Source of the DNA: CAYUTA01 sp964447605
Lineage (GTDB): Bacteria > Bacillota > Clostridia > Christensenellales > CAG-138
Assembly: GCA_964447605.1 (NCBI GenBank)
Contig: CAYUTA010000018.1
Location: 1 to 41,136, forward strand
DNA: 41,136 nt
Direction of reading: 5' to 3'
Below, piece by piece: positions 1 to 12,433 of this stretch. The position numbers and the translations under genes are program-made. The stretch's first letter is position 1. Each line of letters starts with the position of its first letter. The notes below the pieces were generated by a model. That model was given only the letters and a program-made list of their open reading frames with translations, did not search any database and was not told the origin of the DNA.

Positions 1-1650
1 CACCTTATTGGAGTTTTCGGTCGGCACGCTGCCGTCGGTGGTATAGGTGGCCGTGGCGCCCTCCGGCACCGTGATGCTCACCGTCTGCGCGCCGCCGTAT
101 TTGCCGCTCCTTAAGCTGATCTCCGGCATTTCGGCATATCCCGGCACCCCCGCGCCGTTGGCCTCGTTGGGCGTTGGCTTGGCGTAAAACATCAGCCGGC
201 CGTTCGTGCGGCCATAGCTGACGTCCGCGTGCGCCTTGGGCAGCTGCAGCTTATCAAGAACTTCGCCCGCGGGCGAAAACAGCAGCACAACCTCGCCGTC
301 GCCTGAAAGCCTGAAATTCGTCGCTAGATTATTTTTTTTTTGCGGGTCGGTTATATTTTTTCCCGACGCCTGCACCGTTAAATATTCGCCCGCCTCAAGC
401 TGAATGTCCGGGAACGTCCACTTGGCCGGGTTTTTGGCGTTGTTGCTAAGCGCATAGCCGCCCAGGCTGACGGGCGCGGACGTTGTGTTATGGATTTCGA
501 TCCAGTCGTAATACGCCTGGTCGGGCTGTTTTAAATAGGAATAGTTGGCGTTGAGCGCCTCGCTGATAATCACGTCGCCCGTGCCGAACGTCAGCGTCGC
601 CATAAACGCCTGCAGGCCCGCGTTGTTGTTGGTATAGCCCGGCGTAGGCTGGGCGCTTTTGGAAAACTCGCCCGTGCCGTCGGGGTTCCTGGCAAAGCTG
701 ATGTCCGTCTCGGCCCTGGAATAGTCACAGCTGTCGAGAATGCGGCCCTGCGGCGTGGAAAACACCACGCTCTCGGCATACGCGCTCAGGCCGAACGGCG
801 CTTCGATCTCGGCCGCGCCGTCCGGGGTCTTCCTGCCCGTGCAGTAGATCAAAAGCACGCCGTACGCGTCGATTTTCGTGCCCTGCGGCAGCGTGTATTT
901 CAGCGGCTGGGACGTGGAATCCGAGATGCCGTATCCGCTTAAATCAACGGCGTTTCCGGTGGTGTTATACAGTTCGATCCAGTCGCAATACGATCCGTCC
1001 GGTCCCACGACCGTGGAGGCGTTGCTCGGCATGAACTCGTTGATATATACGCCGATGGACTCGTCCGCCGACGCCGACTGTGAGGATAGAAACGCCGCCA
1101 CGCCCTCATCCGTATTGGGATATCCGGGGCTCGGCTGCATTTGCGCCCAGATGGATTCCCCATTGGGCGAGCGGCCGAGCGACATGCCCGCGTCCACGGT
1201 CCGCAGTTCCACGCTGTCAATGACCGAGCCGGTAACGGTGGAGAGGATCACGTCGTCGTTGGCGCTGAGCCGAAAGCCCGCGTGCATCCTGCCGCGCGCA
1301 ACGTCGCCGCTGCAAAAGACGGTCAGGTATCCGTTGGGCTCGATGACCGTATTGTTTGGAAACGTCCATTTTGCCGCGGAAAGCAGATCGTCTGAAAGTC
1401 CGTAGCCGGAGATATCGATGCTTTTATCCGTCTTGTTGAATATCTCCACCCAGTCCGGAAAATCGCCCGTTTCATCCGGCACGGTTCCCTTGTTGCTGGA
1501 CATGACTTCGTTGATCACAATGGAGGCGGTCGCGCCATCTGCACGCACGCCGCCGCCCCTTGTTAAGTAAATGATCAGCGCAACAAGGCAGGCGACCGCC
1601 AAAACGACCATAAACAGCTTGTTTGCGTTTCGTCTTCTCCGTTTTGCCAA
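1..1650 (-). CDS. Membrane-anchored protein with three lamin-tail domains, 3' end outside window
   Basis: Read on the minus strand, a 550-codon frame without a stop runs from a TTG at 1650 to the window edge. The TTG is preceded by AAAGGAG at the right distance, and no ATG gives this N-terminus. Residues 1-10 are basic (MAKRRRRNAN) and about 11-29 form one membrane segment, so the rest is probably extracellular. Three similar blocks follow at about 44-180, 201-340 and 360-500. Each has INE or ISE, then DWVEI/DWIEL/DWIEI, a SGYGLS-like turn and a closing P-x-P or PGY-type segment, which is the lamin-tail-domain (LTD) pattern. From about 507 an Ig-like, chitobiase C-terminal-type segment begins (YTTDGSVPT). 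In Clostridia such proteins often continue into a CotH kinase domain; that part would lie outside the window, so this is inference. A role at the cell surface or spore coat is possible but not shown. Confidence 0.85.
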   Translation of the reverse strand, partial: MAKRRRRNANKLFMVVLAVACLVALIIYLTRGGGVRADGATASIVINEVMSSNKGTVPDETGDFPDWVEIFNKTDKSIDISGYGLSDDLLSAAKWTFPNNTVIEPNGYLTVFCSGDVARGRMHAGFRLSANDDVILSTVTGSVIDSVELRTVDAGMSLGRSPNGESIWAQMQPSPGYPNTDEGVAAFLSSQSASADESIGVYINEFMPSNASTVVGPDGSYCDWIELYNTTGNAVDLSGYGISDSTSQPLKYTLPQGTKIDAYGVLLIYCTGRKTPDGAAEIEAPFGLSAYAESVVFSTPQGRILDSCDYSRAETDISFARNPDGTGEFSKSAQPTPGYTNNNAGLQAFMATLTFGTGDVIISEALNANYSYLKQPDQAYYDWIEIHNTTSAPVSLGGYALSNNAKNPAKWTFPDIQLEAGEYLTVQASGKNITDPQKKNNLATNFRLSGDGEVVLLFSPAGEVLDKLQLPKAHADVSYGRTNGRLMFYAKPTPNEANGAGVPGYAEMPEISLRSGKYGGAQTVSITVPEGATATYTTDGSVPTENSNKV

Positions 1651-1971
1651 TTCAAAATTCTCCTTTTGAGGCGGCGTTTCCAAGGCGATGAATCCGCTGG
1701 AAAGCGTCCCCGGGATTGCTGGCCTGGGCCATGTAATCTGAACCCTTCGCAAACAGCGCTCTTTGGCGTACCGCTTGTTTCAATCCGCGCGCAGCGGAAA
1801 CGCAGGAAGCCGCTTTTGACGCTTTTCAGGCCGCGGGTCCGGCAGCCGATGCAATCGTCCGGGGCGGGTCGCCGCATAAAAAATCCTGCCGCCGCGTTTC
1901 CCACCGCATCCTTTTACGGCGTACAGTTTACCATAAGCCCGCCGTGATTGCCTAGCATTGCCGCAGATTAT
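1651..1971. other. Non-coding gap between LTD gene and HAD gene
   Basis: About 320 bases hold the ribosome binding site of the LTD gene (AAAGGAG near 1662-1668, minus strand). I see no convincing gene, terminator or promoter. A single match to the DnaA-box consensus, TTATTCACA, lies at 1968-1976 and overlaps the stop of the HAD gene. One match in 41 kb is expected by chance. Confidence 0.5.
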
Positions 1972-2628
1972 TCACAGAATCGACTCAAAATAAACGCGCG
2001 TCTCGTTCAGCGTGGAAAACACCCTGTGTACCAGCCGCGTCACCGCATCGTCCGGCTGCAGCAGATCCGGCACAAAGATGGGCTTTAGCCCCGCGCCATG
2101 CGCCGAGACAACCCCCGCGGGCGCGTCCTCTACGGCAAAGCCCTCCGCATCCGGCGCATTCAGCAGCGCGAACGCGCGCGTATAGATTTCAGGGTGCGGC
2201 TTGGCGCGCTTAACCGCGTCCCCGCTGACGATCGCCTCAAAATAGTGCAGCAGGCCCGCGCTTTTAAGCTCCGCGTCGATATATTCCCGCTGGTTTGACG
2301 AAGCCAGCGCAAGCCGGCAGCCGCGCCGCTGCAAAAAGGAAAGCAACTCCTCCGCCCCGTCCTTGACCGGCGCGCCAAATCCGACGATATGCGCGTGCGT
2401 CAGCTCGATGCCGCGCGCAAGAATCGCCGCCGCCGTCTCCGCGCCGCCGAACCGGCCGGTATAGATTTGCAGCGTGTCGCTTTCGCTTATGCCAAGCGTG
2501 CTCAGATAGGTCTCCGGCAGGCACGGCAGCCCCTGCTCGCGCGCGGCCTGCAAAAAGCATTCCATCATCAGCCGCTCGGTATCGAGCAGCACGCCGTCCA
2601 TATCAAATATGACCGCAATCTCCGGCAT
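1972..2628 (-). CDS. HAD-superfamily hydrolase, beta-phosphoglucomutase/phosphatase-like
   Basis: A 218-residue protein with the full haloacid dehalogenase motif set. Motif I is FDMDGVLLDTE at residues 8-18, with nucleophile Asp9 and acid/base Asp11. Motif II is the Ser in ALASSN, motif III the Lys in RAKPHPEIY, and motif IV the acidic pair in VEDAPAG. The helical cap between motifs I and II is the subfamily I type found in beta-phosphoglucomutase and small phosphatases such as YniC and GS1. It should act in the cytoplasm on a small phosphorylated metabolite, but the substrate cannot be read from sequence. AAGGGG lies about 8 bases before the ATG. It sits 140 bases downstream of cca on the same strand, with no obvious functional link. 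Confidence 0.85.
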   Translation of the reverse strand: MPEIAVIFDMDGVLLDTERLMMECFLQAAREQGLPCLPETYLSTLGISESDTLQIYTGRFGGAETAAAILARGIELTHAHIVGFGAPVKDGAEELLSFLQRRGCRLALASSNQREYIDAELKSAGLLHYFEAIVSGDAVKRAKPHPEIYTRAFALLNAPDAEGFAVEDAPAGVVSAHGAGLKPIFVPDLLQPDDAVTRLVHRVFSTLNETRVYFESIL

Positions 2629-2768
2629 TGGATCCGCCCCTTCCTGTCTGATTCCGGCGCTTTTATCCCGTTGTCCGCCGGTCCGCCCCTATCGGTTCCC
2701 CATCCGGCCGCCAACCGGGCATATTCGTCGCACGGCCGGCCGGCGGAAGCCGCTGCGCCCGTCCGCGC

Positions 2769-4166
2769 TCATCGTGCATAATTTTCAGCAAGCCGCAGCA
2801 GCCGCTCGCGGGTATTGTCCTCGGGATGCTTTGCGCAGTGCAGAAACAGCCGTTTTTTAACCGCGCCCACCGCGATTCCTTCCGCAAGCCCCAGCGCGCG
2901 CATGATGTCCGCGCCGTCGATTGCAAGCTCGCCGGCGGAAAACGGCGTACCGTCCGCCAGCATGGTTTGGTACAGCGCGCGCCATCCGGCATGCCGGTAC
3001 CCCGGCGGGTCATAGCCGCAGCCGACGATATCCGCCTCGCGCAGCAGGATGAGCTGGCCTGTCAGCGCCCGCCCCCATGTTGCAAACCGTACGCGCAGCG
3101 TGCTCTCCTTTGCCTGCCCCTGGATGTCGTACATATGGTGCCGCACCAGCGCGCACACGTTGGCCGTGACCGCCTTTGGGAAGCGCAGCGCATGAAGCGC
3201 CTCGCGCGCGAGCGGCTCGCCCATGCGCGCGTGGTCGTGCATGTTGCCGTTTTGCGCCTTGCAGGCCGGCTTGCCGATATCATGCAGCAGCCCCGCAAGC
3301 CGCAGCCCCAGCTCCGGCGGCGTGGCCGCGCATGTGTGAAACTGATGCCGCAGCACGTCGTAACGGTGATGGTCGGGCCTCTGCGCGCAGCCCCGGCCTG
3401 ATTCCAGCGCGGGAACCAGCCATTTCCACGCGCAAAGCGCCTCCAGCAGCAGCAGCCCCCGCAGCACGCTCCGCGCATCCGCGCACCCAGCCATTGCGGG
3501 GTACTTCCGCTCGCATACAAGCAGCTTGCCCAGCTCGTCCCGCCTGCGCTCGGCGGCGATATCGGAAAGCAGCGGCGCGTTGCGCTTTGCCGCGCTTAAA
3601 GTCGCTCCATCCACCGTAAATCCCAGCTCGCACGCAAACCGCACGAGCCGCAGCACGCGCAGCGCGTCGCTCGACAAAATATCGTCCGGGTCTGCGCGCG
3701 TGGCGCGCAAAACCCGCGCCTGCAGATCAGCCAGTCCGCCCACGGGGTCGGCCACCTTGCCGGTGGTCAGATCGGCATACAGCGCGTTGACGGTAAAATC
3801 CCGCCTGTCTGCGTCGGTTTCCATTGTGCCGCCGAGCAAAACCCGCTCCGGCCGGTGCGCGCCGCCCCTGCGGTAATGCTCCGTGCGAAACGTCGTGTGC
3901 TCCACACAGGCGCCGCCGGCATGCAGCTCCACCGTGCCGAACTCCACCGCCTTGGGCACGACCCGCACGTCCGTTCCCGCGCACAGGCGGCTCAGCTCGT
4001 CCGGGCTCAGCCGCGAGCATATGTCGAGGTCCGACGGCGGCGCGCCGAGCAGCGCGTTGCGCACAATCCCGCCCACGGCATAGGCCGGCACGCCCGCGCC
4101 TGCAAAGATGCGGACGACGGGCGCAAGCTGCTCTGGGATGGGGATTGTAACGCCGGTTTCCTGCAT
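2769..4166 (-). CDS. cca: CCA-adding tRNA nucleotidyltransferase with HD domain
   Basis: A 465-residue class II tRNA nucleotidyltransferase, which builds or repairs the 3'-terminal CCA of tRNAs from CTP and ATP. The head carries VGGIVRN (about 31-37) and the metal-binding DLD at 47-49, followed by FGTVELH and the RRDFTVNALY motif of the nucleotide-binding neck. The second half contains an HD-type segment (LLHDIGKPA, then HDHARMGE), as in many Clostridia and E. coli Cca. HD domains of this family can carry phosphohydrolase activity. The start at 4166 is chosen because alignable sequence begins shortly after MQETG. The frame stays open about 22 codons further upstream, but that stretch is Arg/Lys-rich and falls in repeat-like sequence. 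The ribosome binding site is weak. Whether it adds the full CCA or only part of it cannot be decided here. Confidence 0.93.
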   Translation of the reverse strand: MQETGVTIPIPEQLAPVVRIFAGAGVPAYAVGGIVRNALLGAPPSDLDICSRLSPDELSRLCAGTDVRVVPKAVEFGTVELHAGGACVEHTTFRTEHYRRGGAHRPERVLLGGTMETDADRRDFTVNALYADLTTGKVADPVGGLADLQARVLRATRADPDDILSSDALRVLRLVRFACELGFTVDGATLSAAKRNAPLLSDIAAERRRDELGKLLVCERKYPAMAGCADARSVLRGLLLLEALCAWKWLVPALESGRGCAQRPDHHRYDVLRHQFHTCAATPPELGLRLAGLLHDIGKPACKAQNGNMHDHARMGEPLAREALHALRFPKAVTANVCALVRHHMYDIQGQAKESTLRVRFATWGRALTGQLILLREADIVGCGYDPPGYRHAGWRALYQTMLADGTPFSAGELAIDGADIMRALGLAEGIAVGAVKKRLFLHCAKHPEDNTRERLLRLAENYAR

Positions 4167-4204
4167 GCATCCGTTCTTTCTTTTTGCGCGGACTCTGCCA
4201 CGCC

Positions 4205-4350
4205 GCCCCTTTTTGCGAGGGCTCCCGCGCAAGGGCTGTCGCCCTTGCGCATCTCCCTATGCCGGGATATACGGGGGTGCCCTCCAGCTTTATGGGGTTC
4301 TATGGGGATGTATCCCCCGAGGGGGCGCGGGGTAACGCCGCGCCGCGCCC
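4205..4350 (+). repeat. Interspersed intergenic repeat, copy 1
   Basis: Lies between gyrA and cca. Its core, including GCTTTATGGGGTTCTATG followed by GGGATGTATCC, recurs at 21810-21945 in the same orientation. Flanking pieces are also shared: CTTTTTGC, TGCCGGG and a GC-rich tail with CGCCGCGCC. It contains short self-complementary segments (GGGGATGTATCCCC, and GGGGCGCGG pairing with CCGCGCCCC). No plausible protein is encoded. Confidence 0.7.
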
Positions 4351-4355
4351 CGTTC

Positions 4356-6953
<2,598 letters not shown>

Positions 6954-7070
6954 ATGTTATCCGCATGATCCGCACAGGGCCAGGGCCGCGTGGAATCATG
7001 TTCTCCTTTCCAAATTTTCGTTCGTCCCGGTTCTTTTCGCCGGCCGTTGATTCGCCGGCACGCCTGCTTT

Positions 7071-8405
7071 TTATATGGCGGCGCCCCGAATGGCTGCGCG
7101 CCTGCCGCGGTTTATTTTGCCAGACAGGCTGCAAACACCCCCGCCGGCCAATAAAATCAGCAGCAGATACGCCGCAAGATTCGCCGCAAGCGCGGTTGCG
7201 TTCAACACAACCGGCTCCTTTGAAAAGGTGTGAACCACGTTGGGGATCGTGCTGCAAAACTGTACGGGATTCAGAATACAAATCAGCAGGAACAGGCAGG
7301 CCCAATCCAGTTTTTTATAACCGGCCTTCCTCCTCTCTGCCAGAAACAGAATTGCCGCCGGAAACAGGTACAGCCCGGCATACAGGATGCTGAACGACGG
7401 CAGCAACACCATAATCAGCAGCAGGGACATCCATTTTTTCCACGCGCCGTCCTGAAACGGCAGGGTAAGCAGGGCCAGCCCGCCCGCCAGATAGTTGAGC
7501 GCGGGAAACACGATCCGCAACCCGCGCGCCAGGCCGGCATAAAACGCGCCCGTTGCCGCCGTCGCATTTGAAATGCGCAGGCAATCCGCAAAGAACCATA
7601 GCGTACGATGGCCAAAGCGTCCAGCGTCAAATCGCGAATTGGAAATCGCGTCCGACGTTTGCAGGTTTTCCAGCATTGCCCGCAGACTCAGATGGATGTG
7701 CCCAAAGCACAGGAAGGGGGCAAACGCGATTACCACGCCGTATACGGCCAGACGCGCCGCCTCTTTCCACCGCTTCTCCATCAGCAGCATCACGCCAAGC
7801 AACGCCGGCGCGAGCTTGAGCGCAGCCGCAACCGCAAGCGCCAGAAACGAAAGCTCCTTCAGCAACCTGTTTTCATCGGAATAATGATGCGTGAAAAACG
7901 CGCATAGCGCGACCGTTAGCACAATAAAGTTACCGCGCTCCACAGCGTAGAAGGCGATTCCGGATACGCTCAACGCCGCGCACAGCAGCAACGCGCGCCG
8001 GCCGCCCGCCATACGCTCCGTCATCGCCCAAAGCTCCCATGCCAGCAAGGCAAAGCAGCCGAACGAAAAGAACGTCGCCGTCAACAAACGCAGGGCCTCT
8101 GTTCCCGACGCACCGCCGCTGATCAGCCACAGCGCCTGATACAGCAGGAAAGACAGCGGCAAGTAACTCCCGCTTCTCGATGGGTCCGAACTTATGGTCT
8201 GGTAAGGGCTGTCTCCGCTAAGATAGTCGCGCAGCATCTTTGTCGTGTCCTCCATATACCCGCCGCCTTCGGCAAAAAATATGTTGGACTGGCCGCCGAT
8301 TCCCAGCATGGAAAACAGGATGAACACAAAGAACAGCCCTGCCATTGTGCAGACAAATATACGCTGCCAAACCCTGCCGCCGGATTGCAATCCGTCCGAA
8401 TCCAT
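7071..8405 (-). CDS. GT87-like (DUF2029) polytopic membrane glycosyltransferase
   Basis: A 444-residue, very hydrophobic protein with about ten membrane helices. The segment AVERGNFIVLTVAL followed by AAALKLAPALLG and KRWKEA resembles the GT87/DUF2029 family of polyprenyl-phosphate-sugar-dependent glycosyltransferases (relatives of mycobacterial PimE). An early acidic pair lies in the first external loop (YMEDTTKML). It would transfer a sugar from a lipid carrier outside the membrane; the acceptor is unknown. The chosen ATG at 8405 has GGAGG eight bases upstream; an ATG five codons earlier at 8420 is also possible. It begins 29 bases after the gyrB stop and ends 117 bases before gyrA, so it probably shares the gyrase transcript. 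The window's exopolysaccharide operon lacks a polymerase-like gene, but a link to this protein is only speculation. Confidence 0.8.
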   Translation of the reverse strand: MDSDGLQSGGRVWQRIFVCTMAGLFFVFILFSMLGIGGQSNIFFAEGGGYMEDTTKMLRDYLSGDSPYQTISSDPSRSGSYLPLSFLLYQALWLISGGASGTEALRLLTATFFSFGCFALLAWELWAMTERMAGGRRALLLCAALSVSGIAFYAVERGNFIVLTVALCAFFTHHYSDENRLLKELSFLALAVAAALKLAPALLGVMLLMEKRWKEAARLAVYGVVIAFAPFLCFGHIHLSLRAMLENLQTSDAISNSRFDAGRFGHRTLWFFADCLRISNATAATGAFYAGLARGLRIVFPALNYLAGGLALLTLPFQDGAWKKWMSLLLIMVLLPSFSILYAGLYLFPAAILFLAERRKAGYKKLDWACLFLLICILNPVQFCSTIPNVVHTFSKEPVVLNATALAANLAAYLLLILLAGGGVCSLSGKINRGRRAAIRGAAI

Positions 8406-8434
8406 ACGTTCCCCCTCCATAGCGCGCCCCTTCC

Positions 8435-10372
<1,938 letters not shown>

Positions 10373-10657
10373 GTTTTCAGTCTATCCTTTCGATTGCAAT
10401 CTTCGGCGGAGCCGCCGCCTCCCCTGAGAACCCGCTATGGACCCTTTGGCGGGGCTTGGCGCGGAGCCCTGGAAAAAACCCTCGCCCCGTACGCCGCTTC
10501 AAGGCTACGGCCCCACAATCCCCCTGGACAAAGGTATCAACCGGATGGGTCCCTCCATCCGGGCACTGCAAAAGGAACAAGGAGGCGCACCCGGGCAATC
10601 TGTCAAAATCAGCGGCATGCGCGGTGATTTTGACTCCCTGCCTGCCGGATTGCAGCG
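10373..10657. repeat. Repeat-like spacer between remB and gyrB, with inverted repeat
   Basis: This 285-base gap holds GC-rich sequence that stays open in several frames but matches no protein I recognise; its character is that of interspersed clostridial intergenic repeats. At 10602-10634 a perfect 10-base inverted repeat, GTCAAAATCA and TGATTTTGAC, flanks 13 bases centred on GCATGC. The GTCAAAA ends resemble those of the MITE-like copies elsewhere in the window. No second copy of the interior was seen here. Confidence 0.45.
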
Positions 10658-10987
10658 TCAATCCCGCGAGAAATTCCTGCCGGCGGACGACTCTGCGTCG
10701 TCCGTCACCGTCAGCACCGCCGCCTCGTTGAGGTAGCGGCGACAGATCTCGTCACGCCAGCGTTTTTCGAGCGTCGCGCTTGCGATCATGGACGCGTGCA
10801 CCACCTCGCGGCCGTGCTCGCTGGCGACCACATAACACTTGGGCCTGCCCGTGCAGCCGACATACCGGCGCTCGCGCCTGGCGCGGTTGACGTAGGCGCG
10901 CGTTCCGGGCATGATGCCGCGCTCGTTGAGCACAAACAACACCCGCTCCAACGGAATGCCTATGTTTTGGCCAATGTGCAGCAGCAT
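10658..10987 (-). CDS. remB: RemB-type extracellular matrix regulator (DUF370)
   Basis: A 109-residue DUF370 protein. The start MLLHIGQNIGIPLERVL, the PKCYVVA strand and the HASMIASATLEKRW segment align with B. subtilis RemB (YaaB: MYIHLGDD..., PKSIVV, SPLSSSTLKKR). The recF-remB-gyrB position is also that of B. subtilis. Related RemA is a DNA-binding activator of biofilm matrix genes; RemB's role is less clear. This copy is longer than the roughly 80-residue B. subtilis protein, with a region around 31-48 rich in Arg (NRARRERRY) and an extra C-terminal tail. The ATG at 10987 is four bases after the recF stop, and its ribosome binding site (GAGGAG) is formed by the last two recF codons, so the genes are probably translationally coupled. 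The nearby exopolysaccharide operon is a tempting target but this is unproven. Confidence 0.85.
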   Translation of the reverse strand: MLLHIGQNIGIPLERVLFVLNERGIMPGTRAYVNRARRERRYVGCTGRPKCYVVASEHGREVVHASMIASATLEKRWRDEICRRYLNEAAVLTVTDDAESSAGRNFSRD

Positions 10988-10991
10988 GCGC

Positions 10992-12089
10992 CTACTCCTC
11001 AAATAGTTGTCCGTTTGCCACGCGGTACACCTGCATGGCGGTTACGCCCGCTTCCTCGAGTTCCTCAAGGTGCGTGCAGGTCAAAAACGTCTGGCAGCCC
11101 TGCACCGCAATCACGAGCATTTGCTGGCGGCGCCTGTCCAGTTCGGAAAATACGTCGTCGAGCAGCAGCACGGGCGCTTCGCCGCGCTCTTCCCTAAGGG
11201 TTTCCAACTGCGCCAATTTTAAGCTTAGCACCACCGTGCGCTGCTGGCCCTGCGAACCGAACACGCGCACATCGGCGTCGTTGAGCGTGAGCGCAATGTC
11301 GTCCCGGTGCGGCCCGGCCGTCGTGCTGCCGTAGCGCAGGTCGCGCTCCACGCCGTCGCTCAGCGCCTGTTGCAGCTGGTCGATCAAATACACCGGGTCG
11401 TATTCCGACAGGCTGGGATGGTATTCCACGCTCAGCCGTTCCCTGCCGTCGGACAGGGTTTCATGCATGCTCACGGCAACCTCCGCAAGCCGCTCAACAT
11501 GCGCCGCGCGTGCAAGCATGATCGTTGCGCCAAGGCTTGCAAGCTGCGCGTCCCACGGCGCAAGCGCGCCCGGATACTGCCCGGCCGGATCCTTGAGCAA
11601 TGCGTTGCGCTGCCTGAGCGCGGCGTTGTACTTTTGCAGCGCATAGTAGTAAGACGGCCGCAGCTGTGAAATGACCATGTCGAGAAACCGCCGGCGCTCG
11701 CCGGGTCCGCCCTTGACGATTTCCAGGTCCTCGGGCGCGAACATCACCACGTTGAGCACGCCGAGCAGCTCGCCCGAGCGGGAAAGCGTCCTGCCGTCCA
11801 CCACGAGCTTCTTGCGCTCGGACTGCGCGAGCCTGAGCTCGATCTGCCGCGGCCCGCCGCGCGTGTCCAGCGTGATCCCAACATATCCGCCCGCCTCGCC
11901 CGCCGCAATCAGCTCGCCGTCGCGCACGGTGCGGTGGCTGCGTCCAAGCGCGCATAGAAACACCGATTCGAGCACATTGGTCTTGCCCGCCGCGTTCTCG
12001 CCCGTGAGCACGCACAAGCCCGCGTCCGGCCGGAGCGCGAGCGACGCGTAGTTGCGGTAGTTGACGAGACGGACGCCGGTGATATGCAT
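10992..12089 (-). CDS. recF: DNA replication and repair protein RecF
   Basis: A 365-residue SMC-like ATPase that helps load RecA at gaps with RecO and RecR. The start MHITGVRLVNYRNYASL is typical for RecF. Walker A is GENAAGKTN at 30-38. The ABC signature region reads FGSQGQQRT and Walker B is VLLLDDVFSELD, followed by a D-loop. Length is normal. Frames upstream of 12089 stay open for 18 codons, but that stretch includes a hairpin (12119-12143) and does not align with the family. A GGGAG lies ten bases before the ATG. In most Bacillota recF follows dnaN and yaaA. Here it opens the cluster after a 660-base gap and dnaN is not in the window. Confidence 0.96.
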   Translation of the reverse strand: MHITGVRLVNYRNYASLALRPDAGLCVLTGENAAGKTNVLESVFLCALGRSHRTVRDGELIAAGEAGGYVGITLDTRGGPRQIELRLAQSERKKLVVDGRTLSRSGELLGVLNVVMFAPEDLEIVKGGPGERRRFLDMVISQLRPSYYYALQKYNAALRQRNALLKDPAGQYPGALAPWDAQLASLGATIMLARAAHVERLAEVAVSMHETLSDGRERLSVEYHPSLSEYDPVYLIDQLQQALSDGVERDLRYGSTTAGPHRDDIALTLNDADVRVFGSQGQQRTVVLSLKLAQLETLREERGEAPVLLLDDVFSELDRRRQQMLVIAVQGCQTFLTCTHLEELEEAGVTAMQVYRVANGQLFEE

Positions 12090-12118
12090 CGCGCAAAAAC
12101 TCCCCCGCTGCTCAAAGA

Positions 12119-12143
12119 TTGCACCATATCGGCTATGGTGCAA
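12119..12143 (-). promoter_or_regulatory. Perfect hairpin/palindrome just upstream of recF
   Basis: TTGCACCATA and TATGGTGCAA form a 10-base-pair stem with a five-base loop, ending 29 bases before the recF ATG. There is no T-run following on the minus strand. On the plus strand a TTTTT follows nine bases later, so a weak plus-strand terminator is possible. Otherwise it may be an operator or a 5'-UTR structure. Confidence 0.45.
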
Positions 12144-12200
12144 CAGGCGTTTTTCACGGCCGGGCGCACATCAGAAGCCGTGACACAAAGCTGTATTATG

Positions 12201-12400
12201 TAGCCTGTCAAAAAAGCCATGGGCGGGCTCGGAGGGCCGCAGCCTTCCGGAGGCTCGTTCCGGCTCCGCCTGCATTGCCGGCGGAACGGATCGCCCGGTT
12301 TGGGCGGGTTCCCTGTGCTTCCTGCCCAACGGCAGCCCGCGGGGCTTTCGGCAGGAAACGGTTACCCCGCCAAAAAACATGGTTTTTTTGACGGCCTGAT
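12201..12400 (+). repeat. MITE-like repeat, copy 1
   Basis: A roughly 200-base non-coding element whose ends are inverted versions of each other: GCCTGTCAAAAAAGCCATG on the left, and GGCCGTCAAAAAAACCATG when the right end is read on the other strand. The interior closely matches the inverted copy at 27483-27667 (for example CTTCCGG, GGATCG, CCGGTTTGGGCGGG, CCCTGTGCTTC). It contains no transposase, so it would be non-autonomous. The right side can fold into a hairpin (CCGCCAAAAAAC with GTTTTTTTGACGG). Confidence 0.7.
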
Positions 12401-12433
12401 GATCCCATCTCCCATTATGGGAGATGGGATCAT
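12399..12433. repeat. 35-base palindrome at the edge of the MITE-like element
   Basis: Two 17-base arms, ATGATCCCATCTCCCAT and its exact complement, are separated by one T. It is not followed by a T-run on either strand, so it does not look like a classical terminator. It abuts the right end of the repeat at 12201-12400. It could be an operator, an extruding cruciform or an insertion by-product. Confidence 0.6.

Noticed and set aside
878..1405. Plus-strand frames opposite the LTD gene
   Set aside because: The minus-strand reading from TTG 1650 has three LTD repeats and a signal anchor; the plus-strand frames match nothing.
1968..1976. DnaA-box consensus TTATTCACA
   Set aside because: Isolated; about one TTATNCACA match is expected by chance in both strands of 41 kb, and no neighbouring boxes are present.
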